Assembly: GCA_903857685.1 (NCBI GenBank)
Contig: CAIOFO010000070.1
Coordinates: 1 to 64,000, forward strand
Reading direction: 5' to 3'
DNA from: an uncultured Alphaproteobacteria bacterium
Lineage (GTDB): Bacteria > Pseudomonadota > Alphaproteobacteria > Micropepsales > Micropepsaceae
Length of the DNA stretch: 64,000 nt
Positions 31,396 to 40,308 of the stretch are shown piece after piece (position 1 is the first letter of the stretch; the number at the start of each line of letters is the position of its first letter). A model generated the notes under the pieces. It searched no databases. It was not told the DNA's origin and saw only the letters and a program-made list of their open reading frames with translations. A program made the translations under genes and the position numbers.

Positions 31396-31850
31396 GCGTC
31401 AATATCCATGCCAGCTGCGTCAGCATCGGCGGCAAGGGCGTGCTGCTGCTGGGCGAAAGCGGCGCGGGCAAGTCCGACCTTGCGCTGCGACTGATTGATG
31501 ACGGAGCCAAGCTGGTGGCCGATGACCGCTGCAATCTTTTTTCGCGCGGCGGAAAATTATTTGCCAGCGCCCCGGCCAGTATCGCCGGACTGATCGAACT
31601 TCGGGGCATCGGCATCGTGGCGATGCCCCATGCCAGGAACGCGGCTGTGGCGATGGCGGTGCGGTTGGGGCAGAATCAGCGGCGGCTGCCCAAGCCGGCG
31701 TTTTTCAAGCCGCCCGCGCCGCTGGCGGGCCTGCGGGCCGTGCCGCTGATCGTGGTGAATGGCGGCAATGCCGCAGCCGGAGCGCGAATTCGCGCCGCCT
31801 TGGCGGCTTTTGCGGCAAATGGCTTCCGCGACACTTTTAACTTGGATTAA
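31392..31850 (+). CDS. hprK: HPr kinase/phosphorylase, short alphaproteobacterial form
   Basis: A 152-residue protein containing only the catalytic domain of HprK; Gram-positive HprK carries an extra N-terminal domain. The P-loop is GESGAGKS (residues 21-28), followed by DDGAKLVADDR and the ELRGIGIV segment. It phosphorylates a serine of HPr (Ser49 of the HPr here), coupling metabolism to phosphorelay state. The GTG start overlaps the chvG stop (GTGA), so envelope-stress signalling and PTS control are cotranscribed. Confidence 0.92.
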   Translation: MSVNIHASCVSIGGKGVLLLGESGAGKSDLALRLIDDGAKLVADDRCNLFSRGGKLFASAPASIAGLIELRGIGIVAMPHARNAAVAMAVRLGQNQRRLPKPAFFKPPAPLAGLRAVPLIVVNGGNAAAGARIRAALAAFAANGFRDTFNLD

Positions 31851-31925
31851 GGCCGCGACCTCGACATAACCCCCTTTCCCGCACGCGCGGACCCTTCTAT
31901 TTTCCGCCGCCCACACGGAATCCCC

Positions 31926-32321
31926 ATGATCGGTTTGGTACTCGTCACGCATGGCCGCCTCGCCCAGGAGTTCATCTCGGCGATGGAACATATGGTTGGT
32001 CCGCAAACCCATTTGCGCGCGGTCTGCATCGGCCCGGAAGACGATATCGAACGGCGCCAGCGCGAAATCGCCGCGGCAGCAAAGTCGGTGGACATGGGCA
32101 ATGGCGTGGTCATCGCCACCGACATGTTCGGCGGCACGCCCTGCAACCTGGCGCTGACGCTGCTGGAGCGCGGCAAGATCGAGGTGCTGGCGGGCGTGAA
32201 CCTGCCCAGCCTGATCAAGCTGATCGATATCCGGGCCAAGCTGCCGCTGGACCAGGCCGTCAAGGAAGCCATCGAGGCCGGCCGCAAATACATGCGCGCC
32301 GGGTCCGCGGACCTCGCTTGA
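31926..32321 (+). CDS. manX: PTS EIIA-Man-type component
   Basis: A 131-residue EIIA domain of the mannose class. The phospho-accepting His9 is in VLVTHGRLA, and the conserved IATDMFGGTPCNLAL and AGVNLPSLIKL segments follow. No EIIB, EIIC or EIID is nearby, so it is likely regulatory rather than a sugar-transport subunit, as in other alphaproteobacteria. Its stop overlaps the ptsH start (TGATG). Confidence 0.9.
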   Translation: MIGLVLVTHGRLAQEFISAMEHMVGPQTHLRAVCIGPEDDIERRQREIAAAAKSVDMGNGVVIATDMFGGTPCNLALTLLERGKIEVLAGVNLPSLIKLIDIRAKLPLDQAVKEAIEAGRKYMRAGSADLA

Positions 32322-32596
32322 TGGACGACAAGCTCAGTGCAACCGCCCTGATCGCCAACAAGCGCGGCCTGCATGCGCGGGCCAGCGCCAAGGTGGTGGA
32401 AGCAGCCGCCCGCTTTGAATCCGAAATCACCATCGTCAAGGACGGCCAGCGGGTTAATGCCCGCTCCATCATGGGCTTGATGATGCTGGCCGCCAGCCAG
32501 GGCAGCGAAATCGGCGTCGAGGCCGAGGGCCCGGATGCGCCCGCCGCCATGACCGCAATGATGGCCTTGATAGAAGCCAAGTTCGGGGAGGACTGA
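32321..32596 (+). CDS. ptsH: HPr phosphocarrier protein (NPr type)
   Basis: A 91-residue phosphocarrier. The EI-phosphorylated His18 is in RGLHARASAKVV, and the HprK target Ser49 lies in ARSIMGLMML. It receives phosphate from an EI (likely PtsP, outside the window), passes it to EIIA proteins, and is switched by HprK. The ATG overlaps the EIIA stop. The stop codon lies inside a 15-bp hairpin. Confidence 0.93.
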   Translation: MDDKLSATALIANKRGLHARASAKVVEAAARFESEITIVKDGQRVNARSIMGLMMLAASQGSEIGVEAEGPDAPAAMTAMMALIEAKFGED

Positions 32597-32624
32597 TCGA
32601 AGCTGCCTGCAGCTTCGATCAGTC
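32591..32624. repeat. 15-bp perfect hairpin covering the ptsH stop codon
   Basis: GACTGATCGAAGCTG (32591-32605) pairs without mismatch with CAGCTTCGATCAGTC (32610-32624) around a CCTG loop. The left arm includes the last codon and TGA stop of ptsH. A T-run follows only at 32642-32647, after a second short GCGG/CCGC stem, so termination here is plausible but not canonical. Confidence 0.8.
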
Positions 32625-32645
32625 TGCCAAGCGGGACCGCGTTTT

Positions 32646-32673
32646 TTGCCTGACCGGGCAAAATAGCTATAAT
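32646..32673 (+). promoter_or_regulatory. sigma-70-type promoter of the TraB/GumN gene
   Basis: TTGCCT (32646-32651), a 16-base spacer and a perfect TATAAT (32668-32673) lie 46 bases before the ATG at 32719. The -35 element overlaps the T-run after the ptsH hairpin. Confidence 0.6.
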
Positions 32674-32718
32674 CTGCCTGCTGGGCCATGCGAAACAGCC
32701 CTGCCCGGACGGGGAAAA

Positions 32719-33657
32719 ATGCCCATGGTCAGATTGCTTGCGGCTGTGTCCGCCTTGCTCGGAACCCTGATTTTTGCCGCCGTTCCCGCCCAGGCCGATG
32801 TCACCCCGGCGCTTCCCGAAGTCACCAAGGCCCATTCCGATGTCATCCCCGCCCATCCCGTGGTGTGGCACATCAAGGGGCCGCATGGCGGACAGGCCAC
32901 GCTGTTCGGCTCGCTGCACATGCTGCCCGCCAATACCGACTGGCTGACGCCGGATATCTGGCATGCCATCGCGCGCGCCGATGTTTTCGTCTTCGAGGTG
33001 GCGACCGATGCGCCGTCGCGCACGGTGCTGGACAGTCTGATTGACGCGCATGGCCGCCTGCCCGACGGGCAATCCCTGCGCACGCTGCTGCCCCCCGATG
33101 TCCAGAGCGATTACGATGCGGCGATCGCCACGGCGCATCTGTCGAGCGACGTCACCGATCACGAGCAGCCCTGGCTGGTGTCGCTGCAGCTGACCCTGGC
33201 CGACAGCATGAACAAGAGTTATTTTCCCGACGCGGGCGTGGATTACGTGCTGACGAACTGGGCCAGGCAGTATCACCGGTCCGTGCGTTACCTCGAAACG
33301 GTGGATGAGCAATTCCAGATGCTGGTGCCGACAGACAACAGCCTGCATCTGGACGAATTCGAATCCGGCCTCAAGCGCATCGGGCATACGCAAAATGATC
33401 TCGATCCGCTGATCTCGGCCTGGAGCCAGGGCGATGAGCAGGAGCTGGGGGCGTTGATGGATGTCAGTTTCGCGGCGAATCCCCAGGCCAAGAAAACCCT
33501 GGTCACCGACCGCAACCGGCGATGGGCGGGACAGATCGAAAAGATGCTGGACGAATACCGCAACTTCTTCATCACCGTGGGCGCGGCGCACTTGGCCGGC
33601 CCGGACGGCGTGCCGGCGCTGCTCAGGGCGGATGGCTATGAGGTCGATGGGCCGTAA
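32719..33657 (+). CDS. TraB/GumN-family exported protein
   Basis: A 312-residue protein with a signal peptide (residues 1-26, ending AQA). The TraB/GumN fold is indicated by the first GxxH motif in LFGSLHMLP, the DRNRRWAGQIEKML segment and the second GxxH, in FFITVGAAHLAGPDG. These two motifs form the proposed Tiki-like metal site. GumN and Tiki relatives are putative metalloproteases or chelators; the bacterial substrate is unknown. A GGGG SD and a strong upstream promoter suggest it is its own transcription unit. Confidence 0.88.
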   Translation: MPMVRLLAAVSALLGTLIFAAVPAQADVTPALPEVTKAHSDVIPAHPVVWHIKGPHGGQATLFGSLHMLPANTDWLTPDIWHAIARADVFVFEVATDAPSRTVLDSLIDAHGRLPDGQSLRTLLPPDVQSDYDAAIATAHLSSDVTDHEQPWLVSLQLTLADSMNKSYFPDAGVDYVLTNWARQYHRSVRYLETVDEQFQMLVPTDNSLHLDEFESGLKRIGHTQNDLDPLISAWSQGDEQELGALMDVSFAANPQAKKTLVTDRNRRWAGQIEKMLDEYRNFFITVGAAHLAGPDGVPALLRADGYEVDGP

Positions 33658-33739
33658 CTTGCGGCAGCGCGGCGTTTAAGCGCGACGGGACCGCGTTAAT
33701 TATTTGATATTGCTTGCAAAAGATCTAATTCGGCCAATC

Positions 33740-33759
33740 ATATGCAGAAATCTTTATAT
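33740..33759. promoter_or_regulatory. imperfect 20-bp palindrome upstream of sahH, candidate operator
   Basis: ATATGCAGA-AA-TCTTTATAT: seven of nine positions of each arm are complementary. It lies 61 bases before the sahH ATG, near a weak -10-like TAATTC. SahR, an ArsR-family SAH-responsive repressor, is known to control sahH genes in Proteobacteria. Whether this is its site is inference. Confidence 0.35.
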
Positions 33760-33820
33760 CCTTCTTGCCCGGCCCGAGAGCGGCTGCTATAGCCAGCCCG
33801 CAATTTTCGGGAATCCGCAC

Positions 33821-35224
33821 ATGGCCGCCGGCAATGACTACATCGTCAAGGACATCAGCCTGGCCGAATGGGGCCGCAAGGAACTGACGATCGCCGAGAT
33901 CGAGATGCCGGGCCTGATGGCGACCCGTGCCGAATTCGGCCCCAAGCAGATCCTGAAAGGCGCGCGCATCGCCGGCTCGCTGCACATGACCATCCAGACC
34001 GGGGTGCTGATCGAAACCCTCAAGGCGCTGGGCGCCGATATCCGCTGGGCTTCGTGCAACATCTATTCGACCCAGGACCATGCCGCCGCGGCCATTGCCG
34101 CCGCCGGCATTCCGGTCTTCGCCATCAAGGGCGAGAGCCTGAAGGATTACTGGGATTATACCCGCAAGATCCTGGAATGGGGTGACGGCGGCCTGCCCAA
34201 CATGATCCTGGACGATGGCGGCGACGCCACCATGCTGGTGCACCACGGCCTGCGCGCCGAAAAGGGCGACACCAAGTTCCTGGACGGCGCCAGCAATGAA
34301 GAGGAAGAAGTTTTCTTCGCCCTGATCAAGCGCACGCTGAAGGAAAAGCCGGGCTGGTTCGCCGCCCTGGCCGCCAGCATCAAGGGCGTGTCGGAGGAAA
34401 CCACCACCGGCGTGCATCGCCTTTACCAGATGGAAAAGGAAGGCAAGCTGCTGTTCCCCGCCATCAACGTCAATGACAGCGTCACCAAATCCAAGTTCGA
34501 CAATCTCTATGGCTGCCGCGAGTCGCTGGTGGACGGCATTCGCCGCGGCACCGATGTGATGATGGCGGGAAAGGTGGCGATGGTCGCCGGCTTCGGCGAT
34601 GTCGGCAAAGGCTCGGCCGCCTCGCTGCGCCAGGCCGGTTGCCGCGTGCTGGTGTCGGAAATCGATCCGATCTGCGCCCTGCAGGCCGCGATGGAAGGCT
34701 ATGAGGTCGTGACCATGGAAGACGCCGCCCCCCGGGCCGACATCTTCGTCACAGCCACCGGCAACCTGGACGTCATCACGGTGGAGCATATGCGGGCCAT
34801 GAAGGACCGCGCCATCGTCTGCAATATCGGCCATTTCGACTCGGAAATTCAGGTCGCGGGCCTGAAGAACCTGAAATGGTTCAACGTCAAGCCGCAGGTG
34901 GACGAGATCGAATTCCCCGACGGCAAGCGCATCATACTTTTGTCCGAAGGCCGTCTGGTGAATCTGGGCAATGCCATGGGCCATCCGTCCTTCGTGATGT
35001 CGGCCTCCTTCACCAACCAGACGCTGGCCCAGATCGAATTGTTCGGCAACACCGGCAAGTATGAGAACAAGGTCTATACGCTGCCCAAGAAACTGGATGA
35101 GAAAGTGGCCCGCCTGCATCTGGCGAAGATCGGGGTGCGGCTCACGGAATTGTCCGACAAGCAATCCGATTACATTTCCATTCCCAAGTCCGGCCCCTAC
35201 AAGCCAGATACCTATCGTTATTGA
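33821..35224 (+). CDS. sahH: adenosylhomocysteinase (SAH hydrolase)
   Basis: A 467-residue NAD+-dependent enzyme that cleaves S-adenosylhomocysteine to adenosine and homocysteine, relieving product inhibition of methyltransferases. Visible motifs are [15 protein letters not shown], the NAD-binding loop [25 protein letters not shown] and the conserved C-terminus KPDTYRY. The internal insert of about 40 residues typical of proteobacterial and eukaryotic-type enzymes is present. The ATG at 33821 gives the expected N-terminus; the longer frame runs into the promoter region. Confidence 0.96.
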   Translation: MAAGNDYIVKDISLAEWGRKELTIAEIEMPGLMATRAEFGPKQILKGARIAGSLHMTIQTGVLIETLKALGADIRWASCNIYSTQDHAAAAIAAAGIPVFAIKGESLKDYWDYTRKILEWGDGGLPNMILDDGGDATMLVHHGLRAEKGDTKFLDGASNEEEEVFFALIKRTLKEKPGWFAALAASIKGVSEETTTGVHRLYQMEKEGKLLFPAINVNDSVTKSKFDNLYGCRESLVDGIRRGTDVMMAGKVAMVAGFGDVGKGSAASLRQAGCRVLVSEIDPICALQAAMEGYEVVTMEDAAPRADIFVTATGNLDVITVEHMRAMKDRAIVCNIGHFDSEIQVAGLKNLKWFNVKPQVDEIEFPDGKRIILLSEGRLVNLGNAMGHPSFVMSASFTNQTLAQIELFGNTGKYENKVYTLPKKLDEKVARLHLAKIGVRLTELSDKQSDYISIPKSGPYKPDTYRY

Positions 35225-35244
35225 TCGCTTGATCCGGTGAGAGA

Positions 35245-35278
35245 GGGCGCGCTAACAAGAGTTATGCGCGCCCTTTTT
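35245..35278 (+). terminator. sahH intrinsic terminator overlapping the next start codon
   Basis: GGGCGCGC-TAAC (35245-35256) pairs with GTTA-T-GCGCGCCC (35261-35273) around an AAGA loop with a single bulged T. Five T residues follow (35274-35278). The ATG of the downstream lipoprotein gene (35264) lies in the right arm and the U-tract encodes its Leu-Phe-Leu. Confidence 0.88.
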
Positions 35279-35557
35279 CTTGTCTGTGCCCTCGGTTTGC
35301 CGCTTCTGGCGGGCTGCAGCGCCGTCGCCCGGCAGAATGGCGACTATTTCGAGGTGGGCGCCGATACCGGCCGCTTCCAGCAGGACGACCAGGCGTGCGG
35401 CGACCAGGCCCGCGATTATGTCTCCTATACGCTGCGCGGCATGGACGGCACCGGCTATGACCGCAACCGCGCTTACAACGGGATTTACAGCCGCTGCATG
35501 CTCGGCCACGGCTATGCCCCCCGCCCCTATTCCAGGAACTGGCTGCCGCAAGGCTGA
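35264..35557 (+). CDS. small lipoprotein
   Basis: A 97-residue product. Residues 1-18 are a lipoprotein signal peptide with lipobox LLAGC (lipidated Cys18). The mature part contains two spaced cysteines (QACGDQARDYV and YSRCMLGHGY) and aromatic/Arg-rich segments, resembling short Gly-zipper-less lipoproteins with a terminal C-x-GY motif seen in alphaproteobacteria. The start codon is inside the sahH terminator stem, so expression may need readthrough or a promoter not seen here. Function unknown. Confidence 0.75.
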   Translation: MRALFLVCALGLPLLAGCSAVARQNGDYFEVGADTGRFQQDDQACGDQARDYVSYTLRGMDGTGYDRNRAYNGIYSRCMLGHGYAPRPYSRNWLPQG

Positions 35558-35618
35558 ATTCGGCGGTTTGGCGCGGTCCGGGCGCGGCCTTGCCGCCCAT
35601 TCGTTAACGCCCTGATTT

Positions 35619-35748
35619 GACTCATTAATTATCCACAGCCCCCCCACATATTGGGCTGTTAGCCGCATATAGATTTTCATAATTTCTTAACCACAATAGC
35701 TATGCGGACTCGCCCCCCGAAGCTATCTTGTTGATTCAACAGTGATTC
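35619..35748 (+). promoter_or_regulatory. regulatory region of the DivL-like kinase: DnaA box and GANTC cluster
   Basis: The 225-base gap before the kinase has a consensus DnaA box TTATCCACA (35629-35637) and a one-mismatch copy TTAACCACA (35687-35695), with an AT-rich stretch around 35661-35702. GANTC (CcrM methylation) sites lie at 35619, 35707, 35733 and 35744. TGTTGA-T-TCAACA (35729-35741) is a 13-bp inverted repeat enclosing one GANTC. No exact CtrA TTAA-N7-TTAA site is seen. Confidence 0.5.
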
Positions 35749-35782
35749 GCCGTTTGCGGCAGGGTTAACAGGGGCGGGGCGA

Positions 35783-38221
35783 ATGGGTCCCATCGGGGAC
35801 GAGGTTAGGGATTCGAGGGTCCGGGGGGGCTTAGACCGCCTGCCGGTCCTTGCCTTCTTTCTGCTCCTCCCCCTTCCCGCCCTCGCCGCCGGTCCCGAAA
35901 GCAGCTTCGACAACGGCCGCCTGATTGTGCTGTCGGCCCTGGCCGCCGGCGCGGTGGCGCTGGCCATCGCGGCCTCGCTCTGGGCCCTGGCGGAACAACG
36001 CAGCGCCCAGCGCATGCGCCGCGCCCTGAAAGGCGCGGGCGCGCGCACACGGGCCGCGGTGGGCGAACGCGATGCGCTGCTGGGCGCGGGGCGCGAGGCG
36101 CTGGTGGTGTGGGGCCGCGATGGCAGCGGGCCTTTTTCCTATGGCGGCGGCGATGCGCTGCTGGAATCCTGCCTCAAGGGTCCCGAGGCGCTGGCGCTGT
36201 CCCAGGCGCTCGATGCCCTGTCCGACAAGGGCGCGCCCTTCCAGATTGATGTGCAGGATGCCCATGGCCGCAAGCTGGTGGCGCGCGGCCGCGCCGTGGG
36301 CTCGATGGCGGCGGTATGGCTGGAGGAACCGGCCATCGCGGCTTCGGCGGCCGATTTCCGCGCCATTCTCGATGCGCTGCCGATCCCGGTCTGGCTGCGC
36401 GACAAGGCTTTGGCGCTGACCTGGGCCAATCACGCCTTCCTCAACGCCACATCGTCTGCCGATCTGGATGCGGCCCGCCGGGACCAGGTTTCCCTGGACA
36501 AGACCGAACGCGACCTGGCCGCCAGCGCCCGCAGCCAGAATCTGATGGTGGAGACCAAGCTTTTTGCCGTGGTGGCGGGCCAGCGCCGCGCCATAACATT
36601 CACCGAAATTCCGCTGGGCGATGCCGGCATCATCGGCACCGCCATGGATGTCACAGACGTGGCGGCGGCGGAAGCGCGGCTGCAACAGCATGTCGACGCC
36701 CATGCCGACACGCTGGACAAGCTGCAGACCGCGGTGGCGATCTTCGGCAAGGACCAGAAGCTGACTTTCTATAACCGCGCCTTTGTGAAGGTCTGGGGTT
36801 TCCCCGAAGCCTGGCTGGACCGCCATCCCAGCGATGGCGAAATCCTCGACCGGCTGCGCGAGATGCGCAAATTGCCGGAGCAGCGCGATTACCAGGCCTG
36901 GAAGCGCCAGCGCCTGGCGCTGTACCAGGGCGCGCGCGACGGCGCGCACGAAGATGTCTGGCACATTCCCGGCGGCCAGACGATGCGTGTGGTGGCCCAG
37001 CCGCATCCCTTTGGCGGCCTCAGCTTCCTATATGAGGACGTGACCGAAAAACTGGCGCTGGAATCCAGCTACAACACATTAATCCAGGTGCAGTCCGCCA
37101 CCCTCGACACCCTGGTCGAGGGCGTGGCGGTGTTCGGCCCGGATGGGCGCATGAAGCTGCACAATGCCGCCTTCGCGCGCATCTGGGACATGAGCGAGGC
37201 CGAACTGGAAGGCGAGCCCCATGTCCGCAGTATCGCGCAAAGCGCAACCCGCAAGTTCGGCGACGGCGAAATGTGGGACCGCCTGATCCAGCAGATCGTC
37301 TCGGGCGCGGCGCAGCAGCGCGACATGGGCGAAGTCGAACGCAGCGACCGCGCCATCCTGTCGCTGACCCTGTCGCCGTTGCCCGACGGCGCCACGCTGG
37401 TCACCTTCGCGGACGTCACCGACCGGTTCCGCATCGAAAGCGCGCTGCGCGACCGGGGTGACGCCCTGGAAGCCGCCGACAAGCTGAAATCCGATTTCAT
37501 CAAGCATGTCAGTTACGAACTGCGCACCCCGCTCAACACCATCCTGGGTTTCTCCGAACATCTGGCCAGCGGCGTGCCGGGCGCGCTCAATCCGCGCCAG
37601 AGCGAATATGTGAACGCCATCGTCAGCGGCGCCGGCACCCTGAAAGAGCTGGTGAACGACATCCTGGACCTGGCTCTGGTGGAATCGGGCGCGCTGCGGC
37701 TGGAGCTGGAGCGCATCGATCTTTACGGTTTGCTGGCCGATGTCGCGGCCCATGCCGGCGAATGGGCGTCCAAGGTGGAGTTGAAGCTGGAACTGGATTG
37801 CACGCCGGGCGCCGGCGTATTCCTGGCCGACCAAAGGCGGATGCGCCAGATCGTGTTCAATCTTCTCTCCAACGCCTTCAAGTTCACGCCGCGCGGCGGC
37901 AAGATCATATTGTCCGGGCGCATTGTCGGCGAGGATGTGCAGATTTCGGTGCGCGACAATGGACCCGGCCTGGCGCCGGACGTGAAGGCCAATGTGTTCG
38001 AGCGCTTCTCGGCGCGCAGCCAGGGCGGCCAGCGCGCCGGCGCGGGCCTGGGCCTGGCGCTGGTCAACCGCTTCCTGGAACTGCATGACGGCTGGGTGGA
38101 AATCGAAAGCAACGACAAGGCCGGCGGCACCCTGGTGCGCTGCCATATCCCGCGCCGCATCCATGACACGCCGCGCCCGGACGAGCGCACCGAGGGCGGG
38201 CAACGCGTAGCCTACCTTTAA
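35783..38221 (+). CDS. divL: DivL-like PAS sensor kinase with Tyr at the phospho-acceptor position
   Basis: An 812-residue protein: N-terminal helices (about residues 20-36 and 46-70), three PAS-like regions (about 190-300, 305-425 and 430-560), then DHp and ATPase domains. In the H-box the residue that is His in normal kinases is Tyr578, in [11 protein letters not shown], as in Caulobacter DivL (Tyr550). The ATPase part is intact: [21 protein letters not shown] and [12 protein letters not shown]. DivL senses DivK and controls CckA in the cell cycle. Its position before tsaE also fits alphaproteobacterial gene order. It ends in a four-base convergent overlap with the ferredoxin gene. Confidence 0.85.
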   Translation: MGPIGDEVRDSRVRGGLDRLPVLAFFLLLPLPALAAGPESSFDNGRLIVLSALAAGAVALAIAASLWALAEQRSAQRMRRALKGAGARTRAAVGERDALLGAGREALVVWGRDGSGPFSYGGGDALLESCLKGPEALALSQALDALSDKGAPFQIDVQDAHGRKLVARGRAVGSMAAVWLEEPAIAASAADFRAILDALPIPVWLRDKALALTWANHAFLNATSSADLDAARRDQVSLDKTERDLAASARSQNLMVETKLFAVVAGQRRAITFTEIPLGDAGIIGTAMDVTDVAAAEARLQQHVDAHADTLDKLQTAVAIFGKDQKLTFYNRAFVKVWGFPEAWLDRHPSDGEILDRLREMRKLPEQRDYQAWKRQRLALYQGARDGAHEDVWHIPGGQTMRVVAQPHPFGGLSFLYEDVTEKLALESSYNTLIQVQSATLDTLVEGVAVFGPDGRMKLHNAAFARIWDMSEAELEGEPHVRSIAQSATRKFGDGEMWDRLIQQIVSGAAQQRDMGEVERSDRAILSLTLSPLPDGATLVTFADVTDRFRIESALRDRGDALEAADKLKSDFIKHVSYELRTPLNTILGFSEHLASGVPGALNPRQSEYVNAIVSGAGTLKELVNDILDLALVESGALRLELERIDLYGLLADVAAHAGEWASKVELKLELDCTPGAGVFLADQRRMRQIVFNLLSNAFKFTPRGGKIILSGRIVGEDVQISVRDNGPGLAPDVKANVFERFSARSQGGQRAGAGLGLALVNRFLELHDGWVEIESNDKAGGTLVRCHIPRRIHDTPRPDERTEGGQRVAYL

Positions 38222-38538
38222 TGTTGTGAGACCGGCAGACGGACAATAAGTCCGTCCATGTCGCTCGTGACCCGGATCTGGCAGGACAGCCGCGAGTTGG
38301 GCGACGTCACCAGCGCGAAATCCAGCATCGCCTCTTCGGTGTCGGCCTTGGGCGGCAGTGACGCCGTCCAGGCCGGATCGATATAGACATGACAGGTGGC
38401 GCAGGCGCAGGCGCCGCCGCAATCGGCGTCAATGCCGAGAACGCCGTTCTTGACCGCGCCTTCCATCAGCGACCAGCCCACCGCGATTTCCACCACATGC
38501 GCCTTGCCGTCATGGGTGATGAAGGTGATTTTCGCCAT
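38218..38538 (-). CDS. [2Fe-2S] ferredoxin (adrenodoxin/putidaredoxin type)
   Basis: A 106-residue electron carrier. Cluster ligands are the C-x5-C-x2-C pattern in [18 protein letters not shown] and the last cysteine in [22 protein letters not shown] is the usual N-terminus and fixes the start at 38538, where the ATG overlaps the reductase stop (TGATG). It presumably receives electrons from that reductase and passes them to an oxygenase; no P450 gene lies in the window. Confidence 0.92.
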   Translation of the reverse strand: MAKITFITHDGKAHVVEIAVGWSLMEGAVKNGVLGIDADCGGACACATCHVYIDPAWTASLPPKADTEEAMLDFALVTSPNSRLSCQIRVTSDMDGLIVRLPVSQH

Positions 38539-39746
38539 CAGGCCATCTGCTTGATCGGAATGGAGGGATCGGCAAGTTTTTCCGCGGCGATGCGTGCGCC
38601 ATCGGCGATCCATTTGCGGCCCGCCAGGTAATCCGGGGCGGCATTGACCGCTTCCACTGCGGCCACGATGCCGCCGCGCAGGTGAAAGACGGAAAATTTG
38701 CGCGCGGCGGGATCGCCGCGCAGCACGATCTGGTCCCCGGCCCGTGCCAGGCCGGCGATCTGAAGTTTCAGGTCATACTGGTCGGACCAGAACCAGGGCA
38801 CTTCGCTGTAGCTGGCGGGTTTGCCGGCGATCGCCAGGGCGCAATGCCTGGCCTGGTCTATGGCGTTCTGCACGCATTCCAGGCGAATGGCGGTGCCTTC
38901 GCGGCCGATATGGCGGGTGCAGTCGCCGGCGGCGAAGATGGCGGGATCGCCGGTCCTGCCGTTGCCATCCACCACAATGCCGTCTTGCGAAGCCAGGCCC
39001 GCGCGCGTCGCCAATTCGTCTTTCGGCAGCACGCCAATGCCCACCAGCACAATGTCGGCAGGATAAGCCTGGCCGCCCGCCTTGATCCCTTCGACCCTGC
39101 CATCGCCTTCGATGGCTTCGACGCCGGTGCGCAGCTTCAGTTTCACGCCGGATTTTTCATGTTCCGCGGCGAAGAAATCAGATACCGGCCCCGAGACGGC
39201 GCGGGCCATCAGCCGGTCCATCGCCTCGAACACCGTGACGTCGAGCCCGCGCTTGGCGGCAACCGCCGCCACTTCCAGTCCGATATAGCCGCCGCCGACA
39301 ATGGCGATGCGCGCGCCGGGGCGGAATACGGCCTGCAGCCCGTCCACATCGGCGATGTCGCGCAGGTAATGCACGCCGGCAAGATCCGCGCCGGGACATC
39401 TGAGCCTGCGCACCCTTGTGCCCGTGGTCAGCAGCAATTTGTCGAAAGCCAGCTTGCGGCCGTCCGCCAGCTCGACGGTTTTTTCGGCGCGGTGGATCGC
39501 CGCGACCCTGGCGCCCAGAATCAGGGTGCAGTCCGACTCGCGGTAAAACTGATCGGATTTCAGGAAAAGCCTTTCACGCGCGAAGCTGCCCAGCAGATAG
39601 GCCTTGGACAGAGGCGGGCGCTGATAGGGCGGCCATGCTTCGTCGCCGATCAGGGTGATGGGACCATCAAAGCCTTCAGCGCGCAGGCTTTGCACCGCCT
39701 GCGCCGCCGCCTGGCCGGCGCCGACTATGATCAGTCTTTCGGACAT
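38538..39746 (-). CDS. FAD-dependent ferredoxin reductase
   Basis: A 402-residue NAD(P)H-dependent flavoprotein of the putidaredoxin/rubredoxin reductase type. The FAD site is [13 protein letters not shown] at the N-terminus, [10 protein letters not shown] follows, the NAD(P)H-binding loop is [15 protein letters not shown], and the second FAD motif is [10 protein letters not shown]. It is coupled to the ferredoxin gene, forming a class I electron-transfer pair. Its physiological oxygenase partner is not adjacent. Confidence 0.92.
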   Translation of the reverse strand: MSERLIIVGAGQAAAQAVQSLRAEGFDGPITLIGDEAWPPYQRPPLSKAYLLGSFARERLFLKSDQFYRESDCTLILGARVAAIHRAEKTVELADGRKLAFDKLLLTTGTRVRRLRCPGADLAGVHYLRDIADVDGLQAVFRPGARIAIVGGGYIGLEVAAVAAKRGLDVTVFEAMDRLMARAVSGPVSDFFAAEHEKSGVKLKLRTGVEAIEGDGRVEGIKAGGQAYPADIVLVGIGVLPKDELATRAGLASQDGIVVDGNGRTGDPAIFAAGDCTRHIGREGTAIRLECVQNAIDQARHCALAIAGKPASYSEVPWFWSDQYDLKLQIAGLARAGDQIVLRGDPAARKFSVFHLRGGIVAAVEAVNAAPDYLAGRKWIADGARIAAEKLADPSIPIKQMA

Positions 39747-39846
39747 GGCTCGAATTTCGCGGCTTCCGGCGCGGGGCTAGCACGGCCCGGAACAGGGCGC
39801 AATCAACCGCCTTTCCCGAGGCCAAACCACGGGCTAGAACAACCCG

Positions 39847-40308
39847 ATGGCCGATCACAACACCTTATTCCGGGCGGTATATCCCCTGCCCGACCTTGAC
39901 GCGACCAGGGCGCTGGGGGCACGCATCGCGGCCAGCCTTGGACCCGGAGACACCGTGGCGCTGGCCGGAGACCTGGGCGCGGGAAAGACCACCCTGGCGC
40001 GCGCCATTCTCGCCAGCCTGGGCGTGCGCGAGGCGGTGCCCAGTCCCACTTTCACATTGGTGCAGAGCTACGACACGCCGCGTCTTAGCGTCAGCCACTA
40101 CGATCTCTATCGCCTGAAAAGCGAAAGGGAGATGGATGAGCTTGGGCTGGAGGACGCGCTGGAGCATGGCGCCGCGCTGATCGAATGGCCTGAGCGGGCG
40201 GGAAACCGCCTGCCCGAATGCCTGACGGTCCAATTGCGCGCCGAAGCGGACGGCCGCCGCGCCGATCTTTCCGGTCCGCCCCGCTGGCGGGAGCTGGCGC
40301 ATGCCTGA
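39847..40308 (+). CDS. tsaE: tRNA threonylcarbamoyladenosine biosynthesis ATPase TsaE
   Basis: A 153-residue P-loop ATPase needed with TsaB and TsaD for t6A37 modification of ANN-decoding tRNAs. Walker A is GDLGAGKTT (Lys47), switch-like VPSPTFTLVQ and HYDLYRL follow, then the IEWPER motif. It heads the operon tsaE-amgK-murU-addB-addA-trxA and overlaps amgK by eight bases. It is divergent from the ferredoxin reductase gene. Confidence 0.94.
   Translation: MADHNTLFRAVYPLPDLDATRALGARIAASLGPGDTVALAGDLGAGKTTLARAILASLGVREAVPSPTFTLVQSYDTPRLSVSHYDLYRLKSEREMDELGLEDALEHGAALIEWPERAGNRLPECLTVQLRAEADGRRADLSGPPRWRELAHA

Noticed and set aside
31926-32596. Sugar-transporting mannose PTS
   Set aside because: Only EIIA and HPr are present; no EIIB, EIIC or EIID genes occur in the window.
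35604-35628. CtrA binding site (TTAA-N7-TTAA) before the DivL-like gene
   Set aside because: The two TTAA boxes are 17 bases apart rather than seven, so the consensus is not met.
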